A DNA stretch of 64,000 nt from UBA4877 sp002399285 (GCA_036771835.1 DAIPGN010000002.1:62001-126000); one strand, 5' to 3'. Positions 33,411 through 41,890 are shown, numbered from the stretch's first letter. The notes: generated by a model from the letters alone, not told the origin. A program made the numbers and translations.

Positions 33411-34127
33411 ATGCCTGCACATATAACCCTGCGCGCTGAAAAGGATGCGGCAATAGAATCCGGTTACCCCGATGCGAACCGGGGGAACCATCCCACCATG
33501 TGGGTGGGGAGATATTCCCGCAATTCGCTATACCGCGATCTCATACGGTTTGATCTTTCCGATATGTCATGCTGTGTGAACATAACCTCCGCCATATTGA
33601 ACCTATATGTCAGCGAGGCGACCGCACCCGGCGTATGCGCTTATGTGGCGCCCTATAGGGTCATACGGAAATGGCCGGAGGATCAGGTGACCTGGAATAC
33701 CGCACCCGCCTATGATGCTGCAGCTCTATGCACCGCCGTATCTCTTGATGATACCGGATGGTATCAGTGGGACGTCACAAAGATCGTGTCCGATTGGTTT
33801 AACGGCATTTATCCAAACTGCGGCCTGCTCCTCATGTCTACGGAGGCAGCCGACCGGGAGACCAAGAGATTTATAGCCTCAGAGAATACCCATACCGAGC
33901 TGCGGCCCTGCCTCAAGATAACATATTCCCGCAGGGAAGACGTTATGGATCCGGAACAGCCGTCCGATGAGGTTATCGAACCGGTAACCGATACGGCACC
34001 GCAACCGGAAGCCGATATATCAGAACCAGATACCAATACGACACCCGAACCAGAAACTAATACGACACCAGAGCCGGAAGCCGATGCAGCACCACAGCCT
34101 GAAGCCGGAGAAACCGATCCCGAATAA
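33411..34127 (+). CDS. DNRLRE-domain protein with acidic Pro/Thr-rich tail
   Basis: 238 residues. Residues 3-175 form a DNRLRE-type beta-sandwich (ITLRAEKDAAIESGYPDANRG, RDLIRFDLS, VTWNTAPAY, YQWDVTKIVSDWFNG, LRPCLKITYS), a domain usual in extracellular or surface proteins. The tail (about 178-238) is a low-complexity acidic stretch repeating TxPEPExxTTPEPE. There is no signal peptide or sortase motif, so if it is exposed it must be exported in another way or, in a spore former, deposited in the coat. GAGGGAGG lies before the ATG. Confidence 0.75.
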   Translation: MPAHITLRAEKDAAIESGYPDANRGNHPTMWVGRYSRNSLYRDLIRFDLSDMSCCVNITSAILNLYVSEATAPGVCAYVAPYRVIRKWPEDQVTWNTAPAYDAAALCTAVSLDDTGWYQWDVTKIVSDWFNGIYPNCGLLLMSTEAADRETKRFIASENTHTELRPCLKITYSRREDVMDPEQPSDEVIEPVTDTAPQPEADISEPDTNTTPEPETNTTPEPEADAAPQPEAGETDPE

Positions 34128-34160
34128 ATGCCTGCGCGGCCAGGCCTTATCTACATGGTG

Positions 34161-34186
34161 TATAGAGATGGGAAACCATCTCTATA
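34161..34186 (+). terminator. Terminator after the DNRLRE gene
   Basis: TATAGAGATGG / CCATCTCTATA perfect stem with a four-base loop, followed by TCTATATTT. Confidence 0.75.
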
Positions 34187-34191
34187 TCTAT

Positions 34192-34276
34192 ATTTCCACA
34201 ATTTCCACTGACATTCCATGAGGTTTTGCAATCACTTTCCACAAAGTTTTCAACAATATTCACAGAGTTTTCCACA
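34192..34276 (+). promoter_or_regulatory. Array of six DnaA-box-like nonamers upstream of lysC
   Basis: Six same-strand nonamers close to the DnaA box TTATCCACA: ATTTCCACA (34192), ATTTCCACT (34201), CTTTCCACA (34235), TTTTCAACA (34247), ATATTCACA (34256) and TTTTCCACA (34268). Four are spaced 9-12 bases apart. They lie 70-154 bases before the lysC start. Confidence 0.5.
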
Positions 34277-34345
34277 GGGTCTTCATTTTTCTCGCTTCTC
34301 GTGATAAAATATAAAATAAAATTCATAATTATAAAGGTGATGCAT

Positions 34346-35563
34346 TTGGACAATATTACTGTGCAAAAATACGGCGGTACCTCCGTCGCGACCACGGAAA
34401 GGATCATGAGTGTTGCAAACAGGATAATAGGCCTAAAACGGCAGGGTAAAAACATTGTGGTCGTCGTATCCGCCATGGGCGACACGACGGACGACCTAAC
34501 AGACCTTGCTCACCAGATAACGCCCGATCCGCCCAGCCGCGAACTGGACATGCTGCTGGCAACGGGCGAGCAGGTATCCATAGCTCTGCTGGCTATGGCG
34601 ATAAAGTCTTTAGGACAGGACGTGATTTCACTGACTGCCTCGCAGGTGGGGATATATACCGACAATATCCACACGCGGGCAAGGATAACGGACATAAAGA
34701 CGGAAAGGATCATCAAAGAGCTGGAAGAAGGCCGCATCGTAATAGTCGCCGGCTTTCAGGGCATAGACGAGTACAACGACGTCACCACCCTGGGAAGGGG
34801 CGGTTCGGACACAACCACGGTGGCGCTGGCATCGGTTTTGCAGGCGGATATGTGCGAGATACTGACCGACGTTGACGGCGTATATACCGCCGACCCGAGG
34901 ATCGTGAGCAATGCGGCAAAGCTGGATAATATCACCTATGAGGAGATGCTGGAGCTCGCCACCCTGGGGGCCAAGGTACTGCATCCCCGTTCGGTGGAGT
35001 TGGCATGGCAGTATGGCGTGCCGCTCATGGTAAGGTCAAGTTTCAATGAATCGGAGGGAACGGTCGTGACAAATATGGATCTTGAAAACGGCAGGGTAGT
35101 ATCGGGAGTGGCATGCGACAAAGATGTGACCAAGGCGTCGGTCTACGGCATACCATCCAAGGCTGGAACAGCCTATAAGATCTTCTCGCGCTTATCGGAA
35201 AGCGGGATCGACGTGGATATGATAGTCCAGAATATGACACGGGAAGGAAAGACGGATATATCCTTCACCATTGCCAAAGAAGATTTAAGCGAGGCCGGGA
35301 GCATTTTGAAAGCCGTGGGTGGGCAGCTGGACTGCGAAGGGATCGAATTTGAAAACGGCCTGGCCAAGGTCTCCATCGTGGGCGCGGGCATGATAAACCA
35401 TCCCGGCGTGGCCGCAAAGATGTTTGAGGCGCTTTACGGTCTCGGCATAAACATAGAGCTGATCACCACATCGGATATCAAGGTATCCTGCCTGGTGGCT
35501 GAGGATATGGCGGAGGCCGCCGTCACAAAGCTGCACGGCGTCTTTGACCTGCAGAATATTTAG
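34346..35563 (+). CDS. lysC: Aspartate kinase
   Basis: About 405 residues. The start is taken as TTG at 34346, seven bases after AAAGGTG; the ATG at 34340 touches that site. The amino-acid kinase domain has VQKYGGTSVAT, VVSAMGDTTDDL, FQGIDEYNDVTTLGRGGSD and TDVDGVYTADPRI. Two C-terminal ACT domains follow (about 265-405; MIVQNMTREGKTDISF, SIVGAGMINHPGVAAK), expected to bind lysine and/or threonine. It is the first enzyme of the Lys/Thr/Met/diaminopimelate pathway. No lysine riboswitch is seen; instead a DnaA-box-like array lies upstream. Confidence 0.95.
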   Translation: MDNITVQKYGGTSVATTERIMSVANRIIGLKRQGKNIVVVVSAMGDTTDDLTDLAHQITPDPPSRELDMLLATGEQVSIALLAMAIKSLGQDVISLTASQVGIYTDNIHTRARITDIKTERIIKELEEGRIVIVAGFQGIDEYNDVTTLGRGGSDTTTVALASVLQADMCEILTDVDGVYTADPRIVSNAAKLDNITYEEMLELATLGAKVLHPRSVELAWQYGVPLMVRSSFNESEGTVVTNMDLENGRVVSGVACDKDVTKASVYGIPSKAGTAYKIFSRLSESGIDVDMIVQNMTREGKTDISFTIAKEDLSEAGSILKAVGGQLDCEGIEFENGLAKVSIVGAGMINHPGVAAKMFEALYGLGINIELITTSDIKVSCLVAEDMAEAAVTKLHGVFDLQNI

Positions 35564-35580
35564 TGCGGCAAATCATTGAG

Positions 35581-35669
35581 ACAAGCCTGCAAAAGTCATA
35601 CTAACTTATGCAGGTGCAGCCAACGCAGCTAAGCAAAAAGTTTTGCGGTTGCACGAGATTGGCGCGACC
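35581..35669. repeat. Dispersed repeat, partial copy
   Basis: An 89-base half-element: CCTGCAAAAGTCATACTAACTT-type centre, then GCAGGTGCAGCCAACGCAGCTAAGCAAAA, TTGCGGTTGC and GAGATTGGCGCGACC. It matches one half of the full repeats. It lies between lysC and the fused glycosylase gene. Confidence 0.7.
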
Positions 35670-35680
35670 TAAAGGGCGGC

Positions 35681-37102
35681 CTATAGCAGGCTGCCCAGCT
35701 CTTTGAAATACCCCAGCCGCACGTCCCACTTGATGCCAGTTCTTCCGCTGGTAGACGGGACCACATAGTCCGTGATGCCGGGCACGGCGTGGGTGTCCTG
35801 CTTGCCGTAGTCTATCTTGCCCAGGTCCATCAGCTTTTGATATATGCCCTTTCCATTGTAGCAGATGATGCCGGGCCGGTACTGGTTTAAAACCTTAAGC
35901 AGCCTTTCCCTTCCCGTCTCGTACATATCTCCGGTTATCTCCTTAGCCTCCCTGGTGCAGGATTTCACTATGTCGGTGAGCCCGTATCCGTATTCGGTCA
36001 TTCGCCAGTCATCCTCATAGGTAAGGGGCTCGGGAAGTATGCCGCCCTCATAGAGCAGCCGCCAGAAACGGTTGGTATTCGAGCCATAGAAATGGCCCTT
36101 TCTCGCGGAGTCAAGGCCGGGATTATAGCCCACGAATATGGCCTTGAGACCGTAATCCAGCACGTCGGGCACCGGTTTATAGGGATCAAGGCTCATATCA
36201 TAGAGGGCATCGGCCAGGCCGGTTATTCTCTCCGCATCCTGCAGTGACTTTACCCATTCGCCGGGTATGCCGCCTTTCCCGTTGTATGCGCCCGAAAACG
36301 CGCCCCCTATGGCCGCGATGGTGTCCGAGTCTCCGCCCATATTGGCCGCAGCCAGCACGGTGTCCCTATAGCTGTCCGCATGCTTTAAAAAGAGATACAG
36401 CGAGGCGCCTACGGTGCCCACAGAATATCCCGAGATATTGAATTCATCCAGGGCGTCTATCTCATCCCTGCCGCTTCCTACAAGGCCGCCGGTCTTGACG
36501 AGCTCGTCCTTTATCTCGCCGTTTGCCGCAAAGGGCAGCAGATGATCTATAAGGCCGGCCGGTTGCCTGCCGTCCAGTAGGTAGTCTACGGCTAAGGAGG
36601 TGATCACAGCCGCCTCCACGGCCCTGTCGTCCGCATGGGTCATTATGCTGTGCACCCTCGCAGCCCTGACTATCCTGCCCGTATCACCATGGTAGAAAAG
36701 CGCCACCGGCGCAGTCCTCATAGCAGTACCGTTCCCGGCGCTGCTGCTTCCCGCCCTGTCCCACGGCACGCCGCGCTTCATATTGCCTATCCCCTGCATG
36801 CAGCCCATACCCCCGCCTATCAGCCTGCCGTCCAGCTCCATGAACTTATCGGCGACGGTGTACTGCTCCACATAGCCCGCCTGTATTATGGCTTCGGCCA
36901 GAGCGATGGTCATCTGCGTATCGTCGGTATACCTGCCTTTGCCCAGTCCGGCATTGAGCCCGTCCCGCGCATCCACCATGCCGGTTATCCGGCCGTAAAC
37001 TTTCTTTATCTCATTTCTGCTCATAAGCTCGGCAGGCATGCCCAAGGAGTCGCCCACGGCCAGGCCGGTCAGGCAGCCTTCATATTTATCCTTCATTTTC
37101 AT
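35681..37102 (-). CDS. ADP-ribosylglycohydrolase fused to a TDG/MUG-type DNA glycosylase
   Basis: 473 residues from ATG 37102; the open frame continues upstream, but that part is antisense to the next gene. Residues 1-300 are an ADP-ribosylglycohydrolase (DraG/ARH) domain with all metal-site motifs: GDSLG (17-21), TDDT (59-62), HADD (156-159) and GGDSDT (256-261). Residues 315-473 are a mismatch-specific uracil/thymine-DNA glycosylase domain: IFVGYNPGLDSA with catalytic-type Asn327, NTNRFWRLLYEGG, YGYGLTDIV and the C-terminal motif VVPSTSGRTG (447-456), closest to TDG. One chain thus joins removal of ADP-ribose with base excision. The activity on a shared substrate, such as ADP-ribosylated DNA, is inference. 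It is divergent from a nucleoside hydrolase gene. Confidence 0.88.
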   Translation of the reverse strand: MKMKDKYEGCLTGLAVGDSLGMPAELMSRNEIKKVYGRITGMVDARDGLNAGLGKGRYTDDTQMTIALAEAIIQAGYVEQYTVADKFMELDGRLIGGGMGCMQGIGNMKRGVPWDRAGSSSAGNGTAMRTAPVALFYHGDTGRIVRAARVHSIMTHADDRAVEAAVITSLAVDYLLDGRQPAGLIDHLLPFAANGEIKDELVKTGGLVGSGRDEIDALDEFNISGYSVGTVGASLYLFLKHADSYRDTVLAAANMGGDSDTIAAIGGAFSGAYNGKGGIPGEWVKSLQDAERITGLADALYDMSLDPYKPVPDVLDYGLKAIFVGYNPGLDSARKGHFYGSNTNRFWRLLYEGGILPEPLTYEDDWRMTEYGYGLTDIVKSCTREAKEITGDMYETGRERLLKVLNQYRPGIICYNGKGIYQKLMDLGKIDYGKQDTHAVPGITDYVVPSTSGRTGIKWDVRLGYFKELGSLL

Positions 37103-37195
37103 CACCGATCCTATTTTATCATACTTGATATGAAACGATGCAGCGGTTACAATTAATATAGGATTTATCCGAAAAATACATAAGGAGATGCCGTT

Positions 37196-38122
37196 ATGAA
37201 AAAACCTGTTATAATGGACTGCGACCCGGGGCATGACGACGCCATAGCCCTGCTCATGGCCTTCGCCAGCGACGCCTTGTGCGTAAAGGCGGTGACCGTG
37301 GTCGCGGGCAACCAGACCCTGGACAAGACGCTCAAAAACGCCCTTACGGTGCTGAGTTTCGCCGGTATAGAGGTCCCCGTCGCGGCGGGCGCGGACAAAC
37401 CTCTTATGAAGGAATTGGTCACCGCGCCGGAGATCCACGGGGAAAGCGGCCTGGCCGGACCGGACCTTCCGCCGCCCACATTGCAGCCTGCCGGCTGCAG
37501 TGCAGTGGAGCTGATGGCCGATGTGATCGGACAGAGCGGCGAGAGCATCACCCTGATACCCACCGGCCCCCTGACCAATGTGGCGCTGCTGCTGCTCGCC
37601 CACCCCAAGCTCAAAGATAAGATCGAGAGGATATCCCTGATGGGCGGAGCCTGCTTCGGAGGCAACCGCACCCCCGCAGCCGAGTTCAACATCTGGACGG
37701 ACCCCGAGGCGGCAAGCATAGTGTTTTCCTCCGGCATACCCATAACCATGTGCGGCCTGGACGTCACACACAAGGCGCTGATATATAGGGAGGAAGTGGA
37801 AGAGATAAGGAAGCTGGGACGGATGGGCGCTATGGTGGCGCAGCTTCTGGATTTCTATGGAAAGTACCACGGCAGCCACGGTTTTCAAAAGGGCAGTCCT
37901 CTCCACGATCCCTGCGCCGCGGCATGGGTAATAGACCCTGCGCTTATCTCCACCAAGAGGCTGCATGTGGATATAGAAACGCGCGGGCAGTTTACCGCGG
38001 GCGCCACGGTCGTCGATTATAACGGCGTACTCGGACGCGCACCCAACGCCGACGTCGCCTTTGACATAGACAGAGAAAGATTTATAGGCATGCTCATGCG
38101 ATCGATAAGGTATTATAATTGA
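37196..38122 (+). CDS. Inosine/uridine-preferring nucleoside hydrolase
   Basis: 308 residues with the family calcium-site motif DCDPGHDD (8-15), VVAGNQTLDKTLKNA, the TGPLTNVAL block, LMGGACFGGN and PAAEFNIWTDPEAA, and near the end HDPCAAAWVIDP. It hydrolyses the N-glycosidic bond of ribonucleosides to base and ribose for salvage. The ATG at 37196 follows AAGGAGATG. It is divergent from the ADP-ribosylglycohydrolase/DNA glycosylase fusion by 93 bases and is followed by a patatin 22 bases downstream. Confidence 0.95.
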   Translation: MKKPVIMDCDPGHDDAIALLMAFASDALCVKAVTVVAGNQTLDKTLKNALTVLSFAGIEVPVAAGADKPLMKELVTAPEIHGESGLAGPDLPPPTLQPAGCSAVELMADVIGQSGESITLIPTGPLTNVALLLLAHPKLKDKIERISLMGGACFGGNRTPAAEFNIWTDPEAASIVFSSGIPITMCGLDVTHKALIYREEVEEIRKLGRMGAMVAQLLDFYGKYHGSHGFQKGSPLHDPCAAAWVIDPALISTKRLHVDIETRGQFTAGATVVDYNGVLGRAPNADVAFDIDRERFIGMLMRSIRYYN

Positions 38123-38144
38123 TCAGCTTAGGAGGCGCAAACCA

Positions 38145-38906
38145 ATGAAGATAGGAATAGCTCTGGGTGGAGGCGCGGCAAGAGGATATGCCCACGTGGG
38201 CGTATTGAAGGCATTGGAAAGGCACGGCATACATCCCGATTGCGTCGTAGGCTGCAGTATGGGAGCGCTCTTAGGAGCATTATACGCCTCAGGCATCTCC
38301 GCATCCAGAATGGAGGCACTCGCCATAAACGTAACGCCCAAGCGCTGGATGGACCTCACCATCTCCAGAAATGGGATAATGTCGGGCAAAAAGCTGGAGT
38401 CCATGATGACCACACTTACCGGCGGGAGAAGCATCGAGGAACTTCCCATACCCTTCGAGGCCATCGCCGCGGACGTTGTCTCCTACGAACCGTACATATT
38501 CAGAGAGGGACCGGTCAGTACCGCCGTGAGGGCAAGCACCGCCATACCCGCCGTATTCGAGCCGGTCTACCTGCAGGATAAGATATTGGTGGACGGAGGT
38601 TTCGTGGATATAGTCCCGGCGGATCTTCTGGCGGACATGGGCGCTGATTTTACCATTGCGGTGGACGTCGGTTTCTCCTCGGTCACATATAAGCCCACCA
38701 ATGTGGTCGAGATCCTGCTGTTGTCCATAGACACGCTCCAAAAGCAGCTCAACCAGCTCAAGATACCCAAGGCTGACCTCGTCATCAAACCCGACCTGAG
38801 AGGCATAAGGCCCAATCAGTTCGACAAGGTAGAGGACTGCATATCCATAGGAGAGGCTGCTGCGGAAAGGATGCTGTCCCAAGCAGGAAACGTACTTATG
38901 CCATAA
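38145..38906 (+). CDS. Patatin-like phospholipase
   Basis: 253 residues, RssA-type. Oxyanion glycine motif GGGAARG (8-14), nucleophile elbow GCSMG with Ser38, and catalytic Asp150 in DGG: the full Ser-Asp dyad. It is cytoplasmic and predicted to hydrolyse acyl esters of lipids; the substrate is unknown. TAGGAGGCG lies before the ATG, and it probably shares a transcript with the nucleoside hydrolase. It is convergent with the dipeptidase gene, five bases apart. Confidence 0.92.
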   Translation: MKIGIALGGGAARGYAHVGVLKALERHGIHPDCVVGCSMGALLGALYASGISASRMEALAINVTPKRWMDLTISRNGIMSGKKLESMMTTLTGGRSIEELPIPFEAIAADVVSYEPYIFREGPVSTAVRASTAIPAVFEPVYLQDKILVDGGFVDIVPADLLADMGADFTIAVDVGFSSVTYKPTNVVEILLLSIDTLQKQLNQLKIPKADLVIKPDLRGIRPNQFDKVEDCISIGEAAAERMLSQAGNVLMP

Positions 38907-38911
38907 AATCT

Positions 38912-39676
38912 TTATTCGATATCCTTATACCATGGAAATGAGGGAGTAGTTTTCCCATAGACGGCCTCGGCGCTGCCGGTGCACCATGCCCAATTCTGAT
39001 CACCGTAATCATAGTGCCACCATTCGTCAATATAATTGGTAAAGCCCGCGTTTCTCATGACATGATAGAGCAGCCTCCTATTTTTTGCAGCCTGGACATC
39101 GGCCGGCGACAGCTTTTCCCCGGAATTCAACAGCTTTTCATAGTATACCGTGCACGCCTTGCCGGTCGGATCGTCGAACCCGCAGCCCATATCAAGGGCC
39201 AGGCCGTTTTCATCGGCAATGGTTAGGTCGACGGCGCCCCCCGTGTTGTGGGGCGTAGGTCTGCCTGCGTCCCGCGAGGGCGGCGCTACGTATTTGCGGG
39301 TCCTCTTAAATATCTCCCCCTCCGGCATCGACGGATGATCCGCCCTTATGTCCATTGCACGGTTGTCAAACATCGCCTGCTGCAACTTGAGCGGTCTCCA
39401 GCAGTCATATATCACCAGCCGGTAACCCTCCGGCAGGCTCTTTGCCGCTGCGGCGAGCATTTTGCAGACGGTCCGCCGCGCGTAGCTTTCGGCCAGCGCC
39501 CCGTCGATCTTCTGTATGTAATACTGCGGGCTTACGATCATCCTATCGGGATTCAAACCCAGCGGGACCAGCTCTTCACCGGACTCGCAAATGGGTATGC
39601 GTCTCAATCCCTCGTCGTCCCACGCCTCTATGATCTGCGGTATGGGGGTGTTCATATAAGTAAGATATTCTTTCAT
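38912..39676 (-). CDS. D-alanyl-D-alanine dipeptidase (VanX/DdpX family)
   Basis: 254 residues from ATG 39676, seven bases after GAGGAGA. The family M15D zinc motif is complete: His143 and Asp150 in PHNTGGAVDLTI, then Glu218-x2-His221 in EWWHYDYG; Arg in DCWRPLKLQ is also conserved. It cleaves D-Ala-D-Ala dipeptide. No signal peptide is seen, so it is cytoplasmic. It is last in a three-gene operon with a serine hydrolase and an amino acid permease. The absence of vanH/vanA-type genes argues for wall-peptide recycling rather than glycopeptide resistance. Confidence 0.92.
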   Translation of the reverse strand: MKEYLTYMNTPIPQIIEAWDDEGLRRIPICESGEELVPLGLNPDRMIVSPQYYIQKIDGALAESYARRTVCKMLAAAAKSLPEGYRLVIYDCWRPLKLQQAMFDNRAMDIRADHPSMPEGEIFKRTRKYVAPPSRDAGRPTPHNTGGAVDLTIADENGLALDMGCGFDDPTGKACTVYYEKLLNSGEKLSPADVQAAKNRRLLYHVMRNAGFTNYIDEWWHYDYGDQNWAWCTGSAEAVYGKTTPSFPWYKDIE

Positions 39677-39699
39677 GATCTTGTCTCCTCGTATTTTTG

Positions 39700-40464
39700 T
39701 CAGCACTGTTCATCATATATCATGCGTGCCGTCGTGCGTATAAACTGTTCGGTTTCGACCACGTCGGTCCCGCTGGACGCGAAGCACAGGATAAACGGCC
39801 TGGCCGCATAGACTATGCCTGCATCATGGGTGATGCCCTCGTCTTCGCCGGTCTTATGGGCGACGCAGACGTCCTCCGGCAGCATGGAGGGCATCTTGTG
39901 GTTGATCTGCTGCAGCTTTAATATCTCCAGCATTTCCCTGCTCGCCGCCTCCGATACCAGCCTCCCCTGCCACATCAGCCTGAAAAGCCGCGCGATCTCC
40001 CGCGGAGCGATGCAGTTGCTCCTGCCGGCAGCCTCTGCAGCCTCGTCGAAAAGCAGCCGGTTTACCCTTGTCTTCTCAAGACCGGCTGCCGCGGCGGTAT
40101 GGTTTATGTTTTCCATGCCCAGCTTCTTTATGAGGATATTGGCGGCCGTATTGTCGCTGAGTATTATCATCAGCACGCACAGGTCCTCAAGCGTCAGCCG
40201 TATGCCGTCATGCAGATAAGCGGCCGCCCCACAGGACGGCATCCTGTCTTCCCGCTTTATATCAATGAGCTCATCCTGCGATATTGTCTTTTCTTCAAAC
40301 TGCCTGTATGCCTCTATGAGCACGGGAATCTTTATCACGCTGGCGGCGATATATGCCTCGCCGTCATTGACGCCGAAGTTCTCTCCGCTGCTCAGATCCT
40401 CATAATAAAACCCTACCTTCCCCTTTAACGAATTCAGTCCGTTCTCAATTCTCGAAAAGTCCAT
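39700..40464 (-). CDS. Class A beta-lactamase-like serine hydrolase, cytoplasmic
   Basis: 254 residues with penicillin-recognising motifs: SVIK (Ser42..Lys45), SDN (103-105) and KTG (204-206). No signal peptide is present, and the usual class A ExxLN omega-loop Glu is not evident. So this is more likely a peptidase/esterase of the Beta-lactamase2 group than a resistance enzyme. It is encoded between an amino acid/peptide-type permease and a D-Ala-D-Ala dipeptidase, with 23 and 25 base gaps. A role in trimming imported or recycled wall peptides is a reasonable inference. Confidence 0.82.
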   Translation of the reverse strand: MDFSRIENGLNSLKGKVGFYYEDLSSGENFGVNDGEAYIAASVIKIPVLIEAYRQFEEKTISQDELIDIKREDRMPSCGAAAYLHDGIRLTLEDLCVLMIILSDNTAANILIKKLGMENINHTAAAAGLEKTRVNRLLFDEAAEAAGRSNCIAPREIARLFRLMWQGRLVSEAASREMLEILKLQQINHKMPSMLPEDVCVAHKTGEDEGITHDAGIVYAARPFILCFASSGTDVVETEQFIRTTARMIYDEQC

Positions 40465-40489
40465 TCAAATGCTCCTTCCGGTGTCATGA

Positions 40490-41890
40490 CTATTTCTCCG
40501 ACATATTCTCGGATAAGTACTCGGTATCTACGCATGAGACCTTGCCCGTCGCATTCTTCTGTTCTATCTTGACATAGAGATAGAAGGGAATCCCTATGAG
40601 TATCAAAATAAATCCCCACAGCACAGACTCGGCTCCGCAGCCGAAAATGGCATAACAGCTGTAGCCCAAGGCTATCAGCGGCGCAAAGGCCGTCTTTATG
40701 AAGCTGCCCACGCCGAGTTTGGGATCGAATTTCTTGTTGATGAGTATCTCCGCCCCCGCCGTCGCAATATACGCCGGCAGCGTAGTCATCGTGGACAGCA
40801 GCATGACGAACTCGTAGGCGGCGTTCATCCCTCTGGTATAGTTGGCGATCAGCAGCAGATTAGTAAGTATCGCCGCAATGATCAGCGAGCCTATGGGCGT
40901 CCCGTGCTTTTTGTCCATTACTCCAAAGATGGAGGGAAACGTCTTGTTTACCGCGCACGCATAGGAACACCTGGCTGTCACGATACAGCAGCCCGTAGCG
41001 GCGCCCATGGTGGATATCACGACTCCTATGGAGACGAATATCCCGCCCCATTTTCCGCCGGTCATTATATTGATCATTTCGGCAATGGGGGCATTGGAAT
41101 TGGCCAACTGTGCCTGCGGCATCACCCCGAAGGCCACGACGCTCACCACCAGATAGGTAAGAGCGACGAATATGGTCCCGAAGATGGTGGCTTTCTTAAT
41201 GAATACCGGCGCATTCTTAGTCTCCTCCGCAGGGAATACGCCCATCTCCAGACCCATGAAGGCCCACATCGTTATGCCCACAGCGGATGAGAGCGTGCCG
41301 AAACCCGAAAGATCGGGATTTGATACGGTATTGAAGTACTCGGGATGAAAATGAAAGAGGCCAAGGATCACGAATACTATCAGCGGGACCAGCTTGCATA
41401 TCGTCGTGATCACGACCACCTTGCCTGCACCCTCCACCCCACGGATATTGATATACGTCAGTATCCAGAGTATCGCGGAGGCCAAAATAAAGCCGACGGA
41501 CCTATTGTCGCTTATTATGGGAAATATACTGCCGAGATATCTTACGCATCCCGTTATCAGCGCGGCCAAAGACGCCCATGCGCCTATCCAGTACGCCCAG
41601 CCTACCAGAAACGACGCAAACTCGCCGAACGCCGCCCGCGTGTATACGATCGGTCCGCCCGTCTTAGGCATCACGGCGACCATATTCGCGAAGCTCACAG
41701 CAATGAACGAAGCGCCGACGCCGGTCAGCAGCCAGGCCGCTATCGCAGTTTTGGGATTGGTCGATGTGGCCAGATTCTGCGGAGACATGAAAATGCCCGA
41801 AGCTATCATACTGCCTACTACCATTCCTATCGCCTCGGGAAAACCCAGCGTCTTTTTAAATCCCGTATTTGATTGCGGAGTATTATCCAT
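40490..41890 (-). CDS. APC-family amino acid permease
   Basis: 466 residues with about 12 membrane helices. It has the APC signature GMVVGSMIASGIFMSP in helix 1, then GGPIVYTRAAFG in helix 3, and resembles basic amino acid/polyamine or Arg/agmatine-type exchangers. It is first gene of the operon with the serine hydrolase and D-Ala-D-Ala dipeptidase, so alanine, diaminopimelate or another wall-peptide amino acid is a possible substrate. AAGGAGG lies before the ATG. Confidence 0.9.
   Translation of the reverse strand: MDNTPQSNTGFKKTLGFPEAIGMVVGSMIASGIFMSPQNLATSTNPKTAIAAWLLTGVGASFIAVSFANMVAVMPKTGGPIVYTRAAFGEFASFLVGWAYWIGAWASLAALITGCVRYLGSIFPIISDNRSVGFILASAILWILTYINIRGVEGAGKVVVITTICKLVPLIVFVILGLFHFHPEYFNTVSNPDLSGFGTLSSAVGITMWAFMGLEMGVFPAEETKNAPVFIKKATIFGTIFVALTYLVVSVVAFGVMPQAQLANSNAPIAEMINIMTGGKWGGIFVSIGVVISTMGAATGCCIVTARCSYACAVNKTFPSIFGVMDKKHGTPIGSLIIAAILTNLLLIANYTRGMNAAYEFVMLLSTMTTLPAYIATAGAEILINKKFDPKLGVGSFIKTAFAPLIALGYSCYAIFGCGAESVLWGFILILIGIPFYLYVKIEQKNATGKVSCVDTEYLSENMSEK

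Noticed and set aside
34192..34276. Chromosomal replication origin
   Set aside because: DnaA-like boxes are imperfect and there is no dnaA, dnaN or clear AT-rich unwinding element beside them; reported only as a DnaA-box-like array.
37103..37966. Long in-frame extension upstream of the glycohydrolase-glycosylase fusion
   Set aside because: It lies entirely antisense to the nucleoside hydrolase gene, has no family resemblance, and the domain begins at MKMKDKYEGC with a plausible start at 37102.
38912..39676. Glycopeptide-resistance vanX
   Set aside because: No vanH, vanA/B or vanRS genes nearby; operon with a permease and serine hydrolase fits peptide recycling.
39700..40464. Antibiotic-resistance beta-lactamase
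   Set aside because: No signal peptide and no evident ExxLN Glu; penicillin-type motifs alone do not show resistance.
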